Source: Beroe forskalii (lineage: Eukaryota; Ctenophora; Nuda; Beroida; Beroidae). From it: DNA of 64,000 bases. This document shows, piece by piece, positions 13,901 to 21,690 of this stretch; the stretch's first letter is position 1; every line of letters starts with the position of its first letter. The notes under the pieces are model-generated. The model had not been told where the DNA came from. It did not search any database and was given only the letters and a program-made list of their open reading frames with translations. A program made the position numbers and the translations under genes. The DNA is taken from the NCBI GenBank assembly GCA_011033025.1, contig WFMF01000574.1:35262-99261 (forward strand), given 5' to 3'.

Positions 13901-16900
13901 TGTACAAATAGATACGTTTAGATGATTTGCCTATTTCTAGAACTGAGACCAACAATTATAGTAATCACTCATGACAATTTAATGATTGAAGTTTTTATCG
14001 CGGATTTAAATCGCACACTTTCACTGAACTACATACTAAAAAACGAACCTGGTATTTTCCGGTGTAGATATCGAGCTCCAGCAGCCAGGTGTCTGGGGTC
14101 AGGGTGACCCCACAGAGAGCACCATTTGGGGCAGTGTGGATCGTTATGACATCCGATTCAGGAACTGAAATAAATGAATATTAAAATTAAAAAAAGTATA
14201 CATTGATCTAGTGCAATGTAATAAGTTGAAAAACGTTGAGCTGCCTCTTTTTGAGATGCAGTTCAAATGCCCTCAAAAAGAGGCATCACGCGGGCTGACA
14301 GAAGGTGGTATCTGGTTTGAGAAACTTTAAATTGAAGTGGCTTCGATTTAGAGTGACTTAGATTTGAATTGGCTTAGATCTGAAATGGCTTCGATTTGAA
14401 GTGGCTTAGACTTTAATTGGCTGATATAGTGATTTATTTTGGAGTGGGATGCTTCAATATTTTGTGATCGATTTGAAGTGACGATTATTATGCAACGTGT
14501 TTCTTCTCTTTCGCCACAAAATGTTAAGTATCGCAACTAAACATATTTGAAGAGGCCAATCTACGCTTTCTATGAATGAGAAGAAGTGTTACTGAGAATT
14601 TGAGGTAGTCAGATTGCAGCTTTTAATAATAGGGTTGGTTAAACTTCAGATACCATGGCACTGAAAAGTTGAAAAGTAATTATATCTCATTGTACGATGA
14701 ATTTCTTAAACCAATCTTAAGTTTAGCTAAACACAACGCTCATCTACTACTCAATATAAAGAATGATGTAATTATCATGACTGACACTGAACAATTGACG
14801 GTGTAACACGACAGCTATTTTTCTCCCTCGGGTGGGCCTTAACCGCTGTGTTATGACCAGCTAGACCCTAATTTAAAACCTAGGCTACTACAGAGTCTCT
14901 ATATATTCGTTCGTGTTACCCGTGATAATACACCAATTAACTGATTAAGTACTTAGCAAATCGGCAACTTATATATTTGTCAACATGGTACATAACAGGC
15001 ACACGCAACCATATCGAAAAGAGCTATTTAGATCGTCTAACACTGTGGAGGCTTTGTTTCTCTGGCGCAGTGAGACCGAGCCATTTCTAGGTGGATGTTC
15101 CTGTCATATCATACGGGCGTTTTATCTGGGGTTATTACCATATATGGGCGTTTTTTCTGGGTTTGTTACCATATATGGGTAGAAATCATGATACATTATG
15201 CGTGAAACTGTCAAGCGTGAAACTATGCACAACTACATTGAGCATGTTTACATTTCGTGTGATTGAGAATTTGTAAATTTGTATATTTAATGTTACATTC
15301 TGTGGAACCTCAACTTATCGACTAACATATGTACCGATTTCTAGTGGCTAAAAGAGTAATTGGTTCGTTCTAGGATAACATGCCTCACTTTTTCAACTTT
15401 TGATGCTCGACAATTTATCCAAATTTCTCGGAGGAACAATTCCTTCTATATATAAATTTACCAACTTATGTGAAAAGTATACTATTCCGTATATTTTACC
15501 AAATTGTGAGAAAGAAAAATTGCTTATATTAACAAGTCGCATCTTAGAAAACAAACCGATACGAAACTTAGGCGGTCCAAATCCATCCAACCCACCAATA
15601 TCTAACCCATGAAAATGATGTCAAATTGCGCCGGCTATTTTCCAAGGGCGCCCTGAAATTAACCATATTATTGGAGTTGACTAGATTCCGCTGTGTTTTA
15701 TATGTATCAGTCAGCCGGGTAGGTAATCGGCACGTTTTCACAACTCCTACTTCCACTGTCAGTTATTAGGAAATGTACAACATTCCTTTGCTGTTATTAC
15801 TGCCATGTTTTTCGTAATTTCCTGGAACAACTTTTAGATCACGCATATATCACAATCTTCATTTTCAGGTTTCACTTCAAAGGATTCTGATTTTTGACGC
15901 TAGCCCGTTTCTATTTCGTCCGAAATTCCGCTCTTTTAAAATTGTTTTTATATTTTTCTTTGCTATACAAAATATAACTAGTCCAAGATATAAGCAACGT
16001 TTACTTCGACACTTGAATCCCTGGCCCCAAATCGCATATTTTAACGATAAATAGCATAAATCGAAACAATATCTTCTCGTTACTACTATAAGGGGTACAA
16101 GTCTATGAGAGATCCGCCCAGTCCCCCAGTTTACGAGATCCTGTCCCGAGGGGCAGGCACTCCTCTGCACATGAGGAACTCTGGGTGGGAAGGAGTTCCG
16201 CACCTCGCCAGAAATATCTGCTTGCAATCCCAGAAACACTATTTAGAAAACAAAATTTTTAGAAAAGTAGAAAGTCTCACCTCTTCCCCTGAAGACCTTC
16301 TCCACTTTGGCAGTGTATTCGACTGAGTAACGTTGGTTCCGCCAATCATGGTGGTCTATTCCCTTGTCAACCTCTCCGAGGATTTCTACTTTTACAACTG
16401 AAAGAGAAAAGGTTAGCATCCAGATTATAATGCAGGGAAGTCGTGATTTTCAATGGTTATAAGGTACATTTCAGAGGAAGTAATTAGGCAAATGGGAAAT
16501 TAAGCGGATGGAAGGGGAAGTGGGGACTCCATCTGTTAATGCGATCAGAAAGGGAATTTATTAGCGATTACCCAGATCAAAAAAAGGCATGAAAGGGGCA
16601 AAGTTTCAGAGATTAGGAGAATCTCAGATTTTCTAATCTCTATCTAATCTCTATAGACGTCTGTCTTCTACAACTCTGCAGACTCAGAACCTCTCCAAAT
16701 TTCTAGCCTTTCTCAGAACCTCTGCAGACTTATGAGATCTCTCATAATCTCCACAGATTTCTCAGACTCCGTACCCTCTCAGAATCTGCAACCTCTCAGA
16801 ATCTGCAGTATAAAATGTCACGTACGGGTGTCTGCAGTACAGAGCACAGTCTGAAGGGGCTGCTGGTAGCAGGAACACGCGTCTGCAGAGCGTACCACTA

Positions 16901-16931
16901 GCAACAGCAACGATACCACCGCTAGCAGCAT
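1..16931 (-). CDS. TIMP-TIL-mucin-thyroglobulin-1-ShK mosaic secreted protein, about 30 exons, 3' end outside window
   Basis: I assembled this gene by reading splice sites on the minus strand. Exons in transcript order are 16826-16931, 16281-16397, 14049-14164, 12072-12165, 11822-11900, 11418-11566, 11072-11209, 10771-10842, 10489-10588, 8949-10174, 8695-8760, 8446-8504, 8162-8249, 7750-7847, 7337-7496, 6957-7022, 6619-6747, 6181-6333, 5589-5770, 5200-5338, 4204-4416, 3747-3865, 3307-3487, 3007-3077, 2623-2792, 2217-2350, 1408-1996, 1186-1288, 869-988 and 1-583. All introns are GT-AG with matching phase, except the one at 10843-11071. The product starts MLLAVVSLLLLVV, a signal peptide, and is Cys-rich throughout, with no transmembrane segment seen. 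Domain families are recognised from their cysteine motifs. The combined role as a secreted multi-class protease inhibitor is inference. I recognise no single named orthologue. Confidence 0.88.
584..868. other. Intron between exons 29 and 30
   Basis: No coding signal apart from the flanking exons. It contains a short direct repeat of GCCGCGCACGATTA near 829-860 next to the exon 29 donor, and is otherwise AT-rich. Confidence 0.5.
989..1185. repeat. AACCGG-rich repeat, copy A
   Basis: An intron filled by a sequence rich in CGGTTAACC-like words, starting AACGACCGGTTAA. A related stretch lies at about 22930-23100, also starting AACGACCGGTTA. It probably belongs to a dispersed repeat family. Confidence 0.5.
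2217..2792 (-). CDS. Exons 25-26: TIL domain and Thr/Pro/Ser linker
   Basis: Exon 25 (2623-2792) encodes DCQHGKVFTNCASSCEHTC and MCDEACSRR. Exon 26 (2217-2350) continues CACPEDTPIFDEEAQQC and SDCP, a complete TIL module, then a short Thr-Pro and Ser-rich linker. The intron between them is bounded by a 12 bp direct repeat overlapping both splice sites. Exon 26 leaves in phase 1, matching exon 27. Confidence 0.85.
3007..3409 (-). CDS. Exons 23-24: thyroglobulin type-1 domain
   Basis: The end of exon 23 encodes ESCTERSRLFGILEI and LAPKCTEEG. Exon 24 (3007-3077) encodes LFEYRQCVGDMMCVCVNPYT. Joined in phase 1 they form a Tg1 domain, with CVCV in place of CWCV. The intron interrupts the domain just after the Gly of the central loop, the same place as in the exon 20/21 module, which suggests internal duplication with the intron included. 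Confidence 0.82.
3410..3865 (-). CDS. Exons 22-23: TIL domain
   Basis: Exon 22 (3747-3865) encodes ECFGGKVYTYCDSWCPLTC and RPCIGD. Exon 23 (3307-3487) starts CENGCRCPGNMVENNMGEC and SPFQC. Together they form a complete ten-cysteine TIL module, one of the clearest in the gene. The intron between them is phase 0 with a GTGAGT donor. Confidence 0.85.
3878..3955. repeat. TGACGTCA-core dispersed repeat, two tandem copies
   Basis: The word GTGACGTCATTATCA occurs twice in an intron of the mosaic gene, about 35 bp apart, each followed by a TTTAA or GGGAATG stretch and a TTGATGA-like end as in the other members of the family. Confidence 0.65.
4204..5338 (-). CDS. Exons 20-21: thyroglobulin type-1 domain plus unusual linker
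   Basis: Exon 20 (5200-5338) encodes DCNLAALDAKKKNRPVPTC and SEYNTRQCDEDG. Exon 21 (4204-4416) continues YCFCVRKNGVIVERNIADD and DCDEST, completing a Tg1 module with CFCV. Exon 21 then runs on for about 45 residues, including a hydrophobic aromatic stretch near FTLYFLFWW, to a donor at 4203-4202. That donor is the one giving the phase 1 needed by exon 22. The extension is unlike the rest of the protein, so the donor choice is the weakest part of this block. Confidence 0.7.
5100..5199. repeat. Tandem repeat carrying extra splice donors
   Basis: Just downstream of exon 20 on the minus strand, a 30-35 bp unit including GCAACTCACTGCGTTGCACC is repeated about three times. Each copy on the minus strand contains GTGAGTTG, identical to the real donor of exon 20. 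Confidence 0.6.
5589..5770 (-). CDS. Exon 19: single-exon TIL domain
   Basis: This exon encodes FPECPAGQLYTSCAMTLGC, then ECMQGCGCTPSHPYY and YCGSHRDACP. It contains a whole TIL-like module of ten cysteines starting from the typical Cys-Pro-x-Gly-Gln-x-Tyr-x-x-Cys. The acceptor is strong (CCTCCAG) and the donor is GTGAGT after GCATGCCCT. It enters in phase 1 and leaves in phase 0. Confidence 0.8.
5813..5935. mobile_element. Short inverted-repeat element (MITE-like)
   Basis: Ends read CTCGACCTTTTGAGG and, on the other strand, CTCGACATTTTGGGG. The inside has GC-rich GGCGCG words and a second nested AAAAAGTAC pair. It lies in the intron between exons 18 and 19. Confidence 0.55.
6181..6697 (-). 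CDS. Exons 17-18: thyroglobulin type-1 domain
   Basis: The second part of exon 17 encodes LTCQGYRDSLQAYVDS and exon 18 (6181-6333) encodes GYPNIVCNDEDPDLFFPRQC, then SVCFCVDEQGVADM and FYQCPRVG. This is a Tg1 module with the Trp of CWCV replaced by Phe (CFCV). Phase 1 introns flank exon 18 on both sides, so it is a symmetrical exon. The intron on its 5' side (6334-6618) is filled with a triplicated copy of the dispersed TGACGTCA repeat. Confidence 0.78.
6340..6475. repeat. Triplicated TGACGTCA-core repeat
   Basis: Three tandem versions of GTTGATGACGTCATTATCA followed by AAAATGGTA sit in one intron, at about 6349, 6389 and 6418, with a decayed fourth near 6452. Confidence 0.7.
6698..7022 (-). 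CDS. Exons 16-17: ShK-like (ShKT/SXC) domain
   Basis: Exon 16 (6957-7022) encodes ETCTNSNPTCEQWAARDLC. Exon 17 (6619-6747) continues GNGYLIRNCRKACNLC. The six cysteines have the ShKT pattern, with Trp-Ala in the second spacer and the closing Cys-x3-Cys-x2-Cys. A phase 1 intron splits the domain after the third cysteine. In animals this fold occurs in nematode SXC proteins, in astacin-type metalloproteases and in cnidarian potassium-channel peptides. Inside a multidomain secreted inhibitor it is more likely an accessory binding module than a free channel blocker. That is inference. Confidence 0.78.
7337..7847 (-). CDS. Exons 14-15: TIL domain plus linker
   Basis: Exon 14 (7750-7847) encodes YYCLEGTFEECMPHKRYC, and exon 15 (7337-7496) encodes CTPGCRCPDDAPFSDD and CIPEEEC, together a TIL module with the typical Gly-Cys-x-Cys-Pro. 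The rest of exon 15 is a short Cys-free linker ending ATCQ-like in VTQMA before a phase 1 donor. The linker leads straight into the ShK-like module. The donor has duplicated copies inside the following intron, described as a separate finding. Confidence 0.78.
8162..8760 (-). CDS. Exons 11-13: thyroglobulin type-1 domain
   Basis: Exon 11 (8695-8760) gives SRSMCDRDFEQAVQEN, exon 12 (8446-8504) gives GFCDEEGNYLPKQ, and exon 13 (8162-8249) gives CIGDRCTCVDRNGVP. Joined, they form the Tg1 signature Cys, then Gly-x-Tyr-x-x-x-Gln-Cys, then Cys-x-Cys-Val and a following Gly. The usual CWCV is CTCV here. Tg1 domains occur in cathepsin inhibitors such as equistatin and p41, and as structural units in thyroglobulin and nidogen. 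Phases are 1, 1, 0 and 1. The exon 11 donor (ATGA, GTACTA) is weak but keeps the frame. Confidence 0.78.
8949..10088 (-). CDS. Exon 10 (most): mucin-like Thr/Ser/Pro-rich domain
   Basis: This is the largest exon of the gene (8949-10174). After the TIL end it encodes about 380 residues dominated by Thr, Ser, Pro and Glu. The recurring unit is close to ETSPTTE, spaced by short acidic or aromatic-containing linkers and three Cys-containing patches (CQGFDC, CIGLAC, CVGLAC). It ends with a phase 1 GT donor at 8948-8947. Such PTS segments are normally densely O-glycosylated and stretch out as a rigid stalk, here between the TIMP/TIL head and the Tg1/TIL tail. DNA-level repetition makes the opposite strand partly open, but no splice logic or domain supports coding there. 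Confidence 0.8.
10089..10842 (-). CDS. Exons 8-10 (start): TIL domain
   Basis: Exon 8 (10771-10842) contains MECPRGEPIM and a short acidic linker. Exon 9 (10489-10588) contains CPSNQVWFGKKKCLPCLQTC and ends at WCTR in phase 2. The first 85 bases of exon 10 (up to 10174) complete the module with CITNECGCPEDKPVMV and CYTQDEC. The spacing, ending in Cys-Gly-Cys-Pro and a final pair of cysteines, is that of trypsin-inhibitor-like (TIL) domains, which inhibit serine proteases or occur as structural modules. The reactive-site residue cannot be fixed by eye. Confidence 0.75.
11072..11566 (-). CDS. Exons 6-7: Cys-rich segment after the TIMP domain
   Basis: Exon 6 (11418-11566) encodes VTLCSSHFGKCEKQ followed by further cysteines, including EECLSQYGFYVNEDRC. 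Exon 7 (about 11072-11209) continues with DMCICPEDKPYLD and NRCV, which resembles the second half of a TIL domain. The join of exon 5 to exon 6 (phase 2) makes CCSDYQDNWSVTLC. The 3' end of exon 7 is uncertain. The only nearby GT would give phase 2, or an in-frame stop, while exon 8 needs phase 1; a GA donor at 11071-11070 would restore the frame. No domain beyond TIL-like is claimed. Confidence 0.6.
11822..16931 (-). CDS. Exons 1-5: signal peptide and TIMP (NTR) domain
   Basis: Exon 1 (16826-16931) encodes a hydrophobic signal peptide ending SADA, followed directly by CSCYQQPLQTVLC. Cysteines at mature positions 1, 3 and 13 are the TIMP N-domain pattern, in which the free amino group of Cys1 binds the zinc of metalloproteinases. 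Exon 2 (16281-16397) gives the first beta strands, including RYSVEYTAKVEKVFRG. Exon 3 (14049-14164) holds HTAPNGALCGVTL, the TIMP motif around Cys70. Exon 4 (12072-12165) holds LCKLHRRW, matching the Cys99 region. Exon 5 (11822-11900) holds YTLDCDC, matching the Cys124 region, then SPCCSDYQDNW. Splice phases are 1, 1, 0, 1 and 2. The TIMP call is strong. Metalloproteinase inhibition is inferred from the intact N-terminal Cys-x-Cys. The usual TIMP C-terminal subdomain is not recognisable. Confidence 0.85.
12600..14048. other. Long intron of the mosaic gene between exons 3 and 4
   Basis: Open frames at 12660-12878 and 13423-13803 (minus) have no recognisable domain and would interrupt a TIMP domain that joins cleanly without them. 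No clear repeat apart from a short GCGCGCGC word near 12630. Confidence 0.5.
14244..14480. repeat. Small palindrome and 15-16 bp tandem repeat
   Basis: GCCTCTTTTTGA and TCAAAAAGAGGC form a hairpin at about 14244-14285. It is followed by a degenerate tandem array of GATTTGAAGTGGCTTA-like units to about 14480. Confidence 0.6.
14490..16280. other. Intron between exons 2 and 3
   Basis: No coding signal I trust. A 29-30 bp direct duplication built around ACCATATATGGGCG lies at about 15110-15180. A GAGAGATCC...CAGTCCCC word near 16106 also occurs near 10900. Confidence 0.5.
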
Positions 16932-16952
16932 CACTGGGAAGAGGGGGTGCCG

Positions 16953-17100
16953 GTCAGAGGGTAAACCGGCGTGATGGGTTACTGTCAGAGGGGTGAACCG
17001 GCGTGGTGGGTTACTGTCAGAGGGGTAAACCGGCGTGGTGGTTATAGTCAGAACGGTTATAGGCGTGATATTAAAAACTGGAGGGGTAAAACAGCGTGAT
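16953..17100. repeat. 31-32 bp tandem repeat next to the start codon of the TIMP-mosaic gene
   Basis: Units starting GTCAGAG lie at 16953, 16984, 17016 and 17047, with a decayed fifth near 17077. Each carries AACCGGCGTG. The array ends about 20 bp upstream of the ATG at 16931. The sequence just before the ATG reads like a splice acceptor on the minus strand (CTCTTCCCAG, then TG, then ATG), so the repeats are either 5' UTR or the end of a 5' UTR intron. Confidence 0.7.
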
Positions 17101-17838
17101 AATTTTCAACCAGAGCAGTCAACATTCTACGCGTTCAAAATTCAAAAGGACGAACGACGGAAACCGGACGAAAGATAACAGACTAACGCAATAAAATTCT
17201 TAGACTAACGGAATAAAATTCTTCGACTTTTAAAATTATCTATACGAATATATAGAATTAAGGAAATAAACAAATAACTAAAATTAGGATTTAAAAACGT
17301 GAAAAATCGGGAAAACAACGACAAAGCGAACAATCGGGCATTATACAATGTCACTGTAGACTACCAAGAGAGGGAAAGAGGCAAATCTTTAGCGCTCCTC
17401 TCGGAGCTTTCTCTCTGCAGCAGGCATAATAGAATTTGAAAATCGAATTAAAGTATGAAATCCCATTACCTTTAGCTCAAAAAGGGTCAAAGATTATCAC
17501 ATAAATCGGTGTGAGTGTACATTGTTATCGTAATCCGAGAAGAGAAGATTCAATAAAAGTCTCGCTGCAGGGAGGTTAGCTAGCATATGCACGCTGCAAA
17601 ATCAAATACAGCCGGACACACAAATATATATCCACTGTTAGCATTTTATTCACATAATTATACGTGAAATAACAGATTAACAAGGCCCATGATCTTAGTT
17701 TGAAACGCGGGTATAAATTAAGAATATAAAATATGTGTCACGAAATAATAATTATGTAATTACTAATTAATAATCCAAACAAAGCAAGCAAATATATATT
17801 ATGAAAATTAGGACGAAATTTCGAGCGAAGGAAAAAAC
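17101..17838. other. Upstream region of the mosaic gene
   Basis: AT-rich. A duplicated CTAACG(G/C)AATAAAATTCTT word occurs near 17180-17225. No gene or clear core promoter was identified. Confidence 0.4.
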
Positions 17839-19109
17839 CTGCACACAGGGGGTGTGGAGTATGCTGTTTGCAAAGCTTGCACCGGCTCCTTTTCCACAAA
17901 ACAGATAATTAAATTCCGCATTTGTACATCCTACTGCTCCACGCTGGAGTGTCTGAGAGGCCTAATCACATCAAATAAATTTGTTGTGAACGGAAAATAG
18001 GCGGCGTGGCGTCATCGATTTAGGGGTTTGAACCGGAATAGTGAGGCAAATGTTGGGATTGTGTTATTTGAACGCGAATAATAAGGTGATATATGCATGT
18101 CTCGTTGCACGACGTGGTCAATATTATATTTTTGTGCAAAATTTATGTAAACTCGTGTGCACGATTACCGAAATGAAGGGAAAATACCCGTGAGTCATTC
18201 GTTCGAAATAAAATAATGAACCTTGAATAATATGTTATTATTATGGGGGACACGACATTATGCCACATAATGAACGGGTAGGTGTACGGATTATTATCGA
18301 ATTATAATTCGTCTTATCGCTCGAAATATTGCAGCAGAGGGACGACAAGAGAGGGTGTGATTTCTTCGAGAAAAGGCACAGGAGGAAAATGTAGCACAAT
18401 CATAAGATGGTAGACAACAAACAAGATAAATAATTAATTGATAATATAAGGGACTAAAAATAAACCCACACACACAAAAAAGGACCGATTTATTGTTTGA
18501 CAAGACGCAAATTAGATTAAGGGAAAGTAATTAGGTTGCAAGTATAAAAAGGGTAGCTTCAATTCACTTAACAGACCATCAGACATCCGGCTAATGTTTG
18601 CCTGAACAACATTAGCTCCAATAATATCGTAATCTTGATGCAATTATTTCAAGGTGCCGCGAAAACACAAATGAAATTATAAACTTGTGCAGGCTTGTGT
18701 ATTTGCTTATCTTGAGTACGCTGCAATTAGCATGCAGCTCTAATATCAAGCGGGTAATTAGCGGTAAATCAAACGGAACTGCTGTTGAAGTAGAGGAAGC
18801 AGAAGTTTCAGTTTGTTTATCTAAGCCATGATGGCGTGCGGTGTGATTGTATTCGTGTCAAAGAGTTGTACATGATATTGATACTTTGATAACCAAAATC
18901 ACAGTGAGTTCCATGTCTGGACTTTATGGCTATACACTACACAGAAGTTAGCAATATCTTACCTCATAATGAGCTCCTCTGTTAAACTTGATCCACGGTA
19001 GTCCGTAATAGGCTCCAGGCTCCATGGCGAAGCTTTGAAAGTTGGGGATAGCAACTTGGATAGGAACAATCCTGATTCGGGAAATGGTAAGTGGGTGGTA
19101 ACGAACCAT
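17839..19109 (-). CDS. Possible two-exon gene fragment of unknown function
   Basis: Exon A (18963-19109) opens with MVRYHPLTISRIRI and ends YGLPWIKFNRGAHYE at a good donor (GAG, GTAAGA), phase 0. Exon B (17839-17943) has acceptor CACTCCAG, encodes RGAVGCTNAEFNYLFCGKG and ends HTPCVQ at a GTTTTT donor, also phase 0. The stretch upstream of exon A is unusually CpG-rich, as a promoter would be. I do not recognise the protein, and two compatible phases can arise by chance. It could equally be non-coding. Confidence 0.25.
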
Positions 19110-19159
19110 GATGATTTGGACGAAATTCTGGCTGTGAAAACGCAATGCACGGATGTGTG

Positions 19160-19400
19160 AGATATACCGCAAATCAACGGATGTAGAATGTAAAGAGTGT
19201 ACATCGCAACGTTTGGTACCTGGTACTAGCAAATGTACTTTTTGCGCGCGCTCATCCTTTGATCTGATTGGCCCGAGCAAATGTCACGTGACACGCGCAT
19301 TGGATAATCTGCACCGCGCGCTACGGAAATGCGTTTGGCGGAAGTCTGGTACGTTCCATGATCCTACATTTACACGCGCATTTCCCGCCGTTTTACATTC
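19160..19400. promoter_or_regulatory. CpG-rich island-like stretch, possible promoter
   Basis: Contains TCACGTGACACGCGC (an E-box of the CACGTG type), ATTGG (inverted CCAAT box) and GCGCGCTACGG within 80 bp. The surrounding DNA is AT-rich. It lies directly upstream of the possible minus-strand start at 19109. Promoter function is inference. Confidence 0.3.
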
Positions 19401-19714
19401 GATTCGCTAATCGTCCTGCAAATGTTTCGATTTTCCGTGTAAACCTTTTATTCCGTTCGGGTGTAGAAAGTCTTCCACCATAATGTTCCAAAGGCTATAT
19501 TCTGATGCTACTGTATATAGGATTTCAATAATTTTGGGAAAATTACCAATCATCGTTTAAACTTGACCCTTTGAGACTCAGACAATTGAAATCAACTTGT
19601 GAATTGACTCTATACGTATACCTACCAAGACATTCGTCTATAGGTAAGGCTTAAAGACTCAAACACCCGTATAATTATTTGATTGGCGAAGCTCGAGAAT
19701 ACGTTTGTTTCGAC

Positions 19715-20115
19715 TTGACATCAGTTCCCCTTGCTCACTTGACACCAGGTTACCTAGAAACCATGTCACCTAGACATCAGTTCCCCTTGACACCAGTTCA
19801 CCTAGACACCAGTTCACCTAGACACCAGTTCACCTAGACACCAGTTCACCTTGACACCAGTTCACCTTGACACCAGTTCACCTTGACATTAGGTCACCTC
19901 GACATCAGTTCACCTTGAAATCAGTTCCCCTTGACACCAGTTCGCCAAGACACCAGTTCACCTTGAAATCAGTTCCCCTTGATCCTTTGACACCAGTTCG
20001 CCAAGACACCAGTTCACCTTGAAATCAGTTCCCCTTGCTCCCTTGACACCAGGTCACCTAGACACCAGTTCACTGAGGCACCAGTTTACCTAGACACCAG
20101 TTCACCTTGACACTA
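19715..20115. repeat. Minisatellite, unit about 16 bp (TTCACCTTGACACCAG)
   Basis: About 20 variable units of CACCAGTTCACC(T/A)(T/A)GA run through this stretch, with some longer composite units such as CAGTTCCCCTTGA. The same motif recurs at about 35.9-36.3 kb and 51.9-52.1 kb. Confidence 0.85.
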
Positions 20116-21128
20116 GTTTATTTGGCTACAGTGTCCATACAATTCTGATTGATGAAGCTGCTCGACGCTTGTTTCTATAGAATCGCCGACAATTATAAAA
20201 TATAAATCCATAATGAACTGAATTTTCATGTAGCTAATTAGGTATGTGATTTAGAGTTTTTCTGAAGAAATTGCCGGTAGTTCCCTAGTACTCTAGTAGA
20301 TTTCGAGTTTCGTTAGAAAAGAGATTCCATTCAGCTTTTTCACGCACTCTCCATTATCAATGATGCTCTTCTATATTTAGGTAGGTATGTCATATCTAGC
20401 TATCTAGGTTTCAGCTCATACTCATAAGGTTCCTGGACCCATGTGCTTCTAATTTTACTTTTAGTTCTAATTTTACTTCTCATTGACATTATGCAAGCTT
20501 TGAAGTAAGCCCGAAAGTTGCATATTGGAAGCATTCGTCCCACTTTCCCATTTTCGGTAGTCCTTTCTGCACCAACAACCTTATAACAGCTTACAAGCTG
20601 ATTAATTCAAAGTAGATATTGTACCTTTTGAGCATTTGAGCTCATACCGTAACATGAACTGTGCTTATTGCGACTACATCAAAGTTGGTACAAGCCATAT
20701 TCGTAATGCCAACGACTACACTAGATAATGTTCGTAAGTCTTTGAATAAGATATATAATTTCGTAATTTCATACAAAAACTAGGTGCGGTGTGTGTTTCA
20801 TGGCTAGCCCTCTGGACGAAGTCAGGGTGAAAGTAGCTATGAATCAGATCGTAAAATACAGAATTACAAAACCATTACACGAGCTTCCGCCTTTCTAAGC
20901 TTCTAAAATTTAGTATATATCTGATTATGCACTTTATATCCGGGGCAGCTATGTTAAAATAAAATCTTTTTGTCTTATCTATAGTATCTAGATCTTTTCT
21001 GCTTCTGTTGTCTTAGGTTACTAGTTCAATTTTGTTTTGATTCCCTGTTGGTATTGATAGATTTTGGATGTCATAAAAGAGAGTGTCCCGGAAAAATTGA
21101 CGATGATCTCCTTTAATATTAAATCAGC
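20116..21128. other. Gene-free AT-rich stretch
   Basis: I see no coding region, RNA gene or clear repeat here. Confidence 0.5.
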
Positions 21129-21243
21129 AGATTTGAATCTTGCCGATTGCTTCGTCGCATGATTGCGATCAAGATCGTCTCTCCAGCCCAAACCGTCCAC
21201 AAGTTTGTCTGTCATAAGAAGATGCAATCGGCAAGATTCAAAT
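21129..21243. mobile_element. Short palindromic element
   Basis: Arms GATTTGAATCTTGCCGATTGC and its reverse complement GCAATCGGCAAGATTCAAAT are separated by about 75 bp. No protein is encoded. Probably a MITE or foldback remnant. Confidence 0.6.
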
Positions 21244-21430
21244 TCGTCGAATTTAAACTTTTAGGATTAAATCACGAACATGGATCTGATTGCATGAATA
21301 TATCTGATTGTATGAATATTGTTAAATTATAATAATCACATAAATTACCCCGATTGCTGCGCTGCCTATCACCTGTCTTTGCACTGGTATATATCTAACC
21401 GATCTCCTCACGAGGGATTAACCTCTTTAT

Positions 21431-21690
21431 GCGTCATCAATTCACCATTCTAAACCCTGATAATGACGTCACTCTCAACCGCTTATTTGAGTAACGAGTG
21501 TAGTAGTATATAAGCAAAGGGGATAAGGACAAACTTGTGTCGGTGGATTGCCTATGATTATTGAAAAGAATATAAAGCAGTACAATGCCCTCTATAATAT
21601 AATAACCACGCGTTTAAAGAAGGTAATTGTGATGACGTCATCATCATAGATCAAAGTAGGGCGTTGATGTCGTTTAACCGCTTGATTTTA
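21431..21690. repeat. Two TGACGTCA-core repeat copies
   Basis: Copy one (21431-21487) reads GCGTCATCAATTCACCATTC then TGATAATGACGTCACTCTCA and CCGC. Copy two (about 21620-21690) is in the opposite orientation, with GATGACGTCATCATCAT and TTTAACCGC. Confidence 0.75.
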
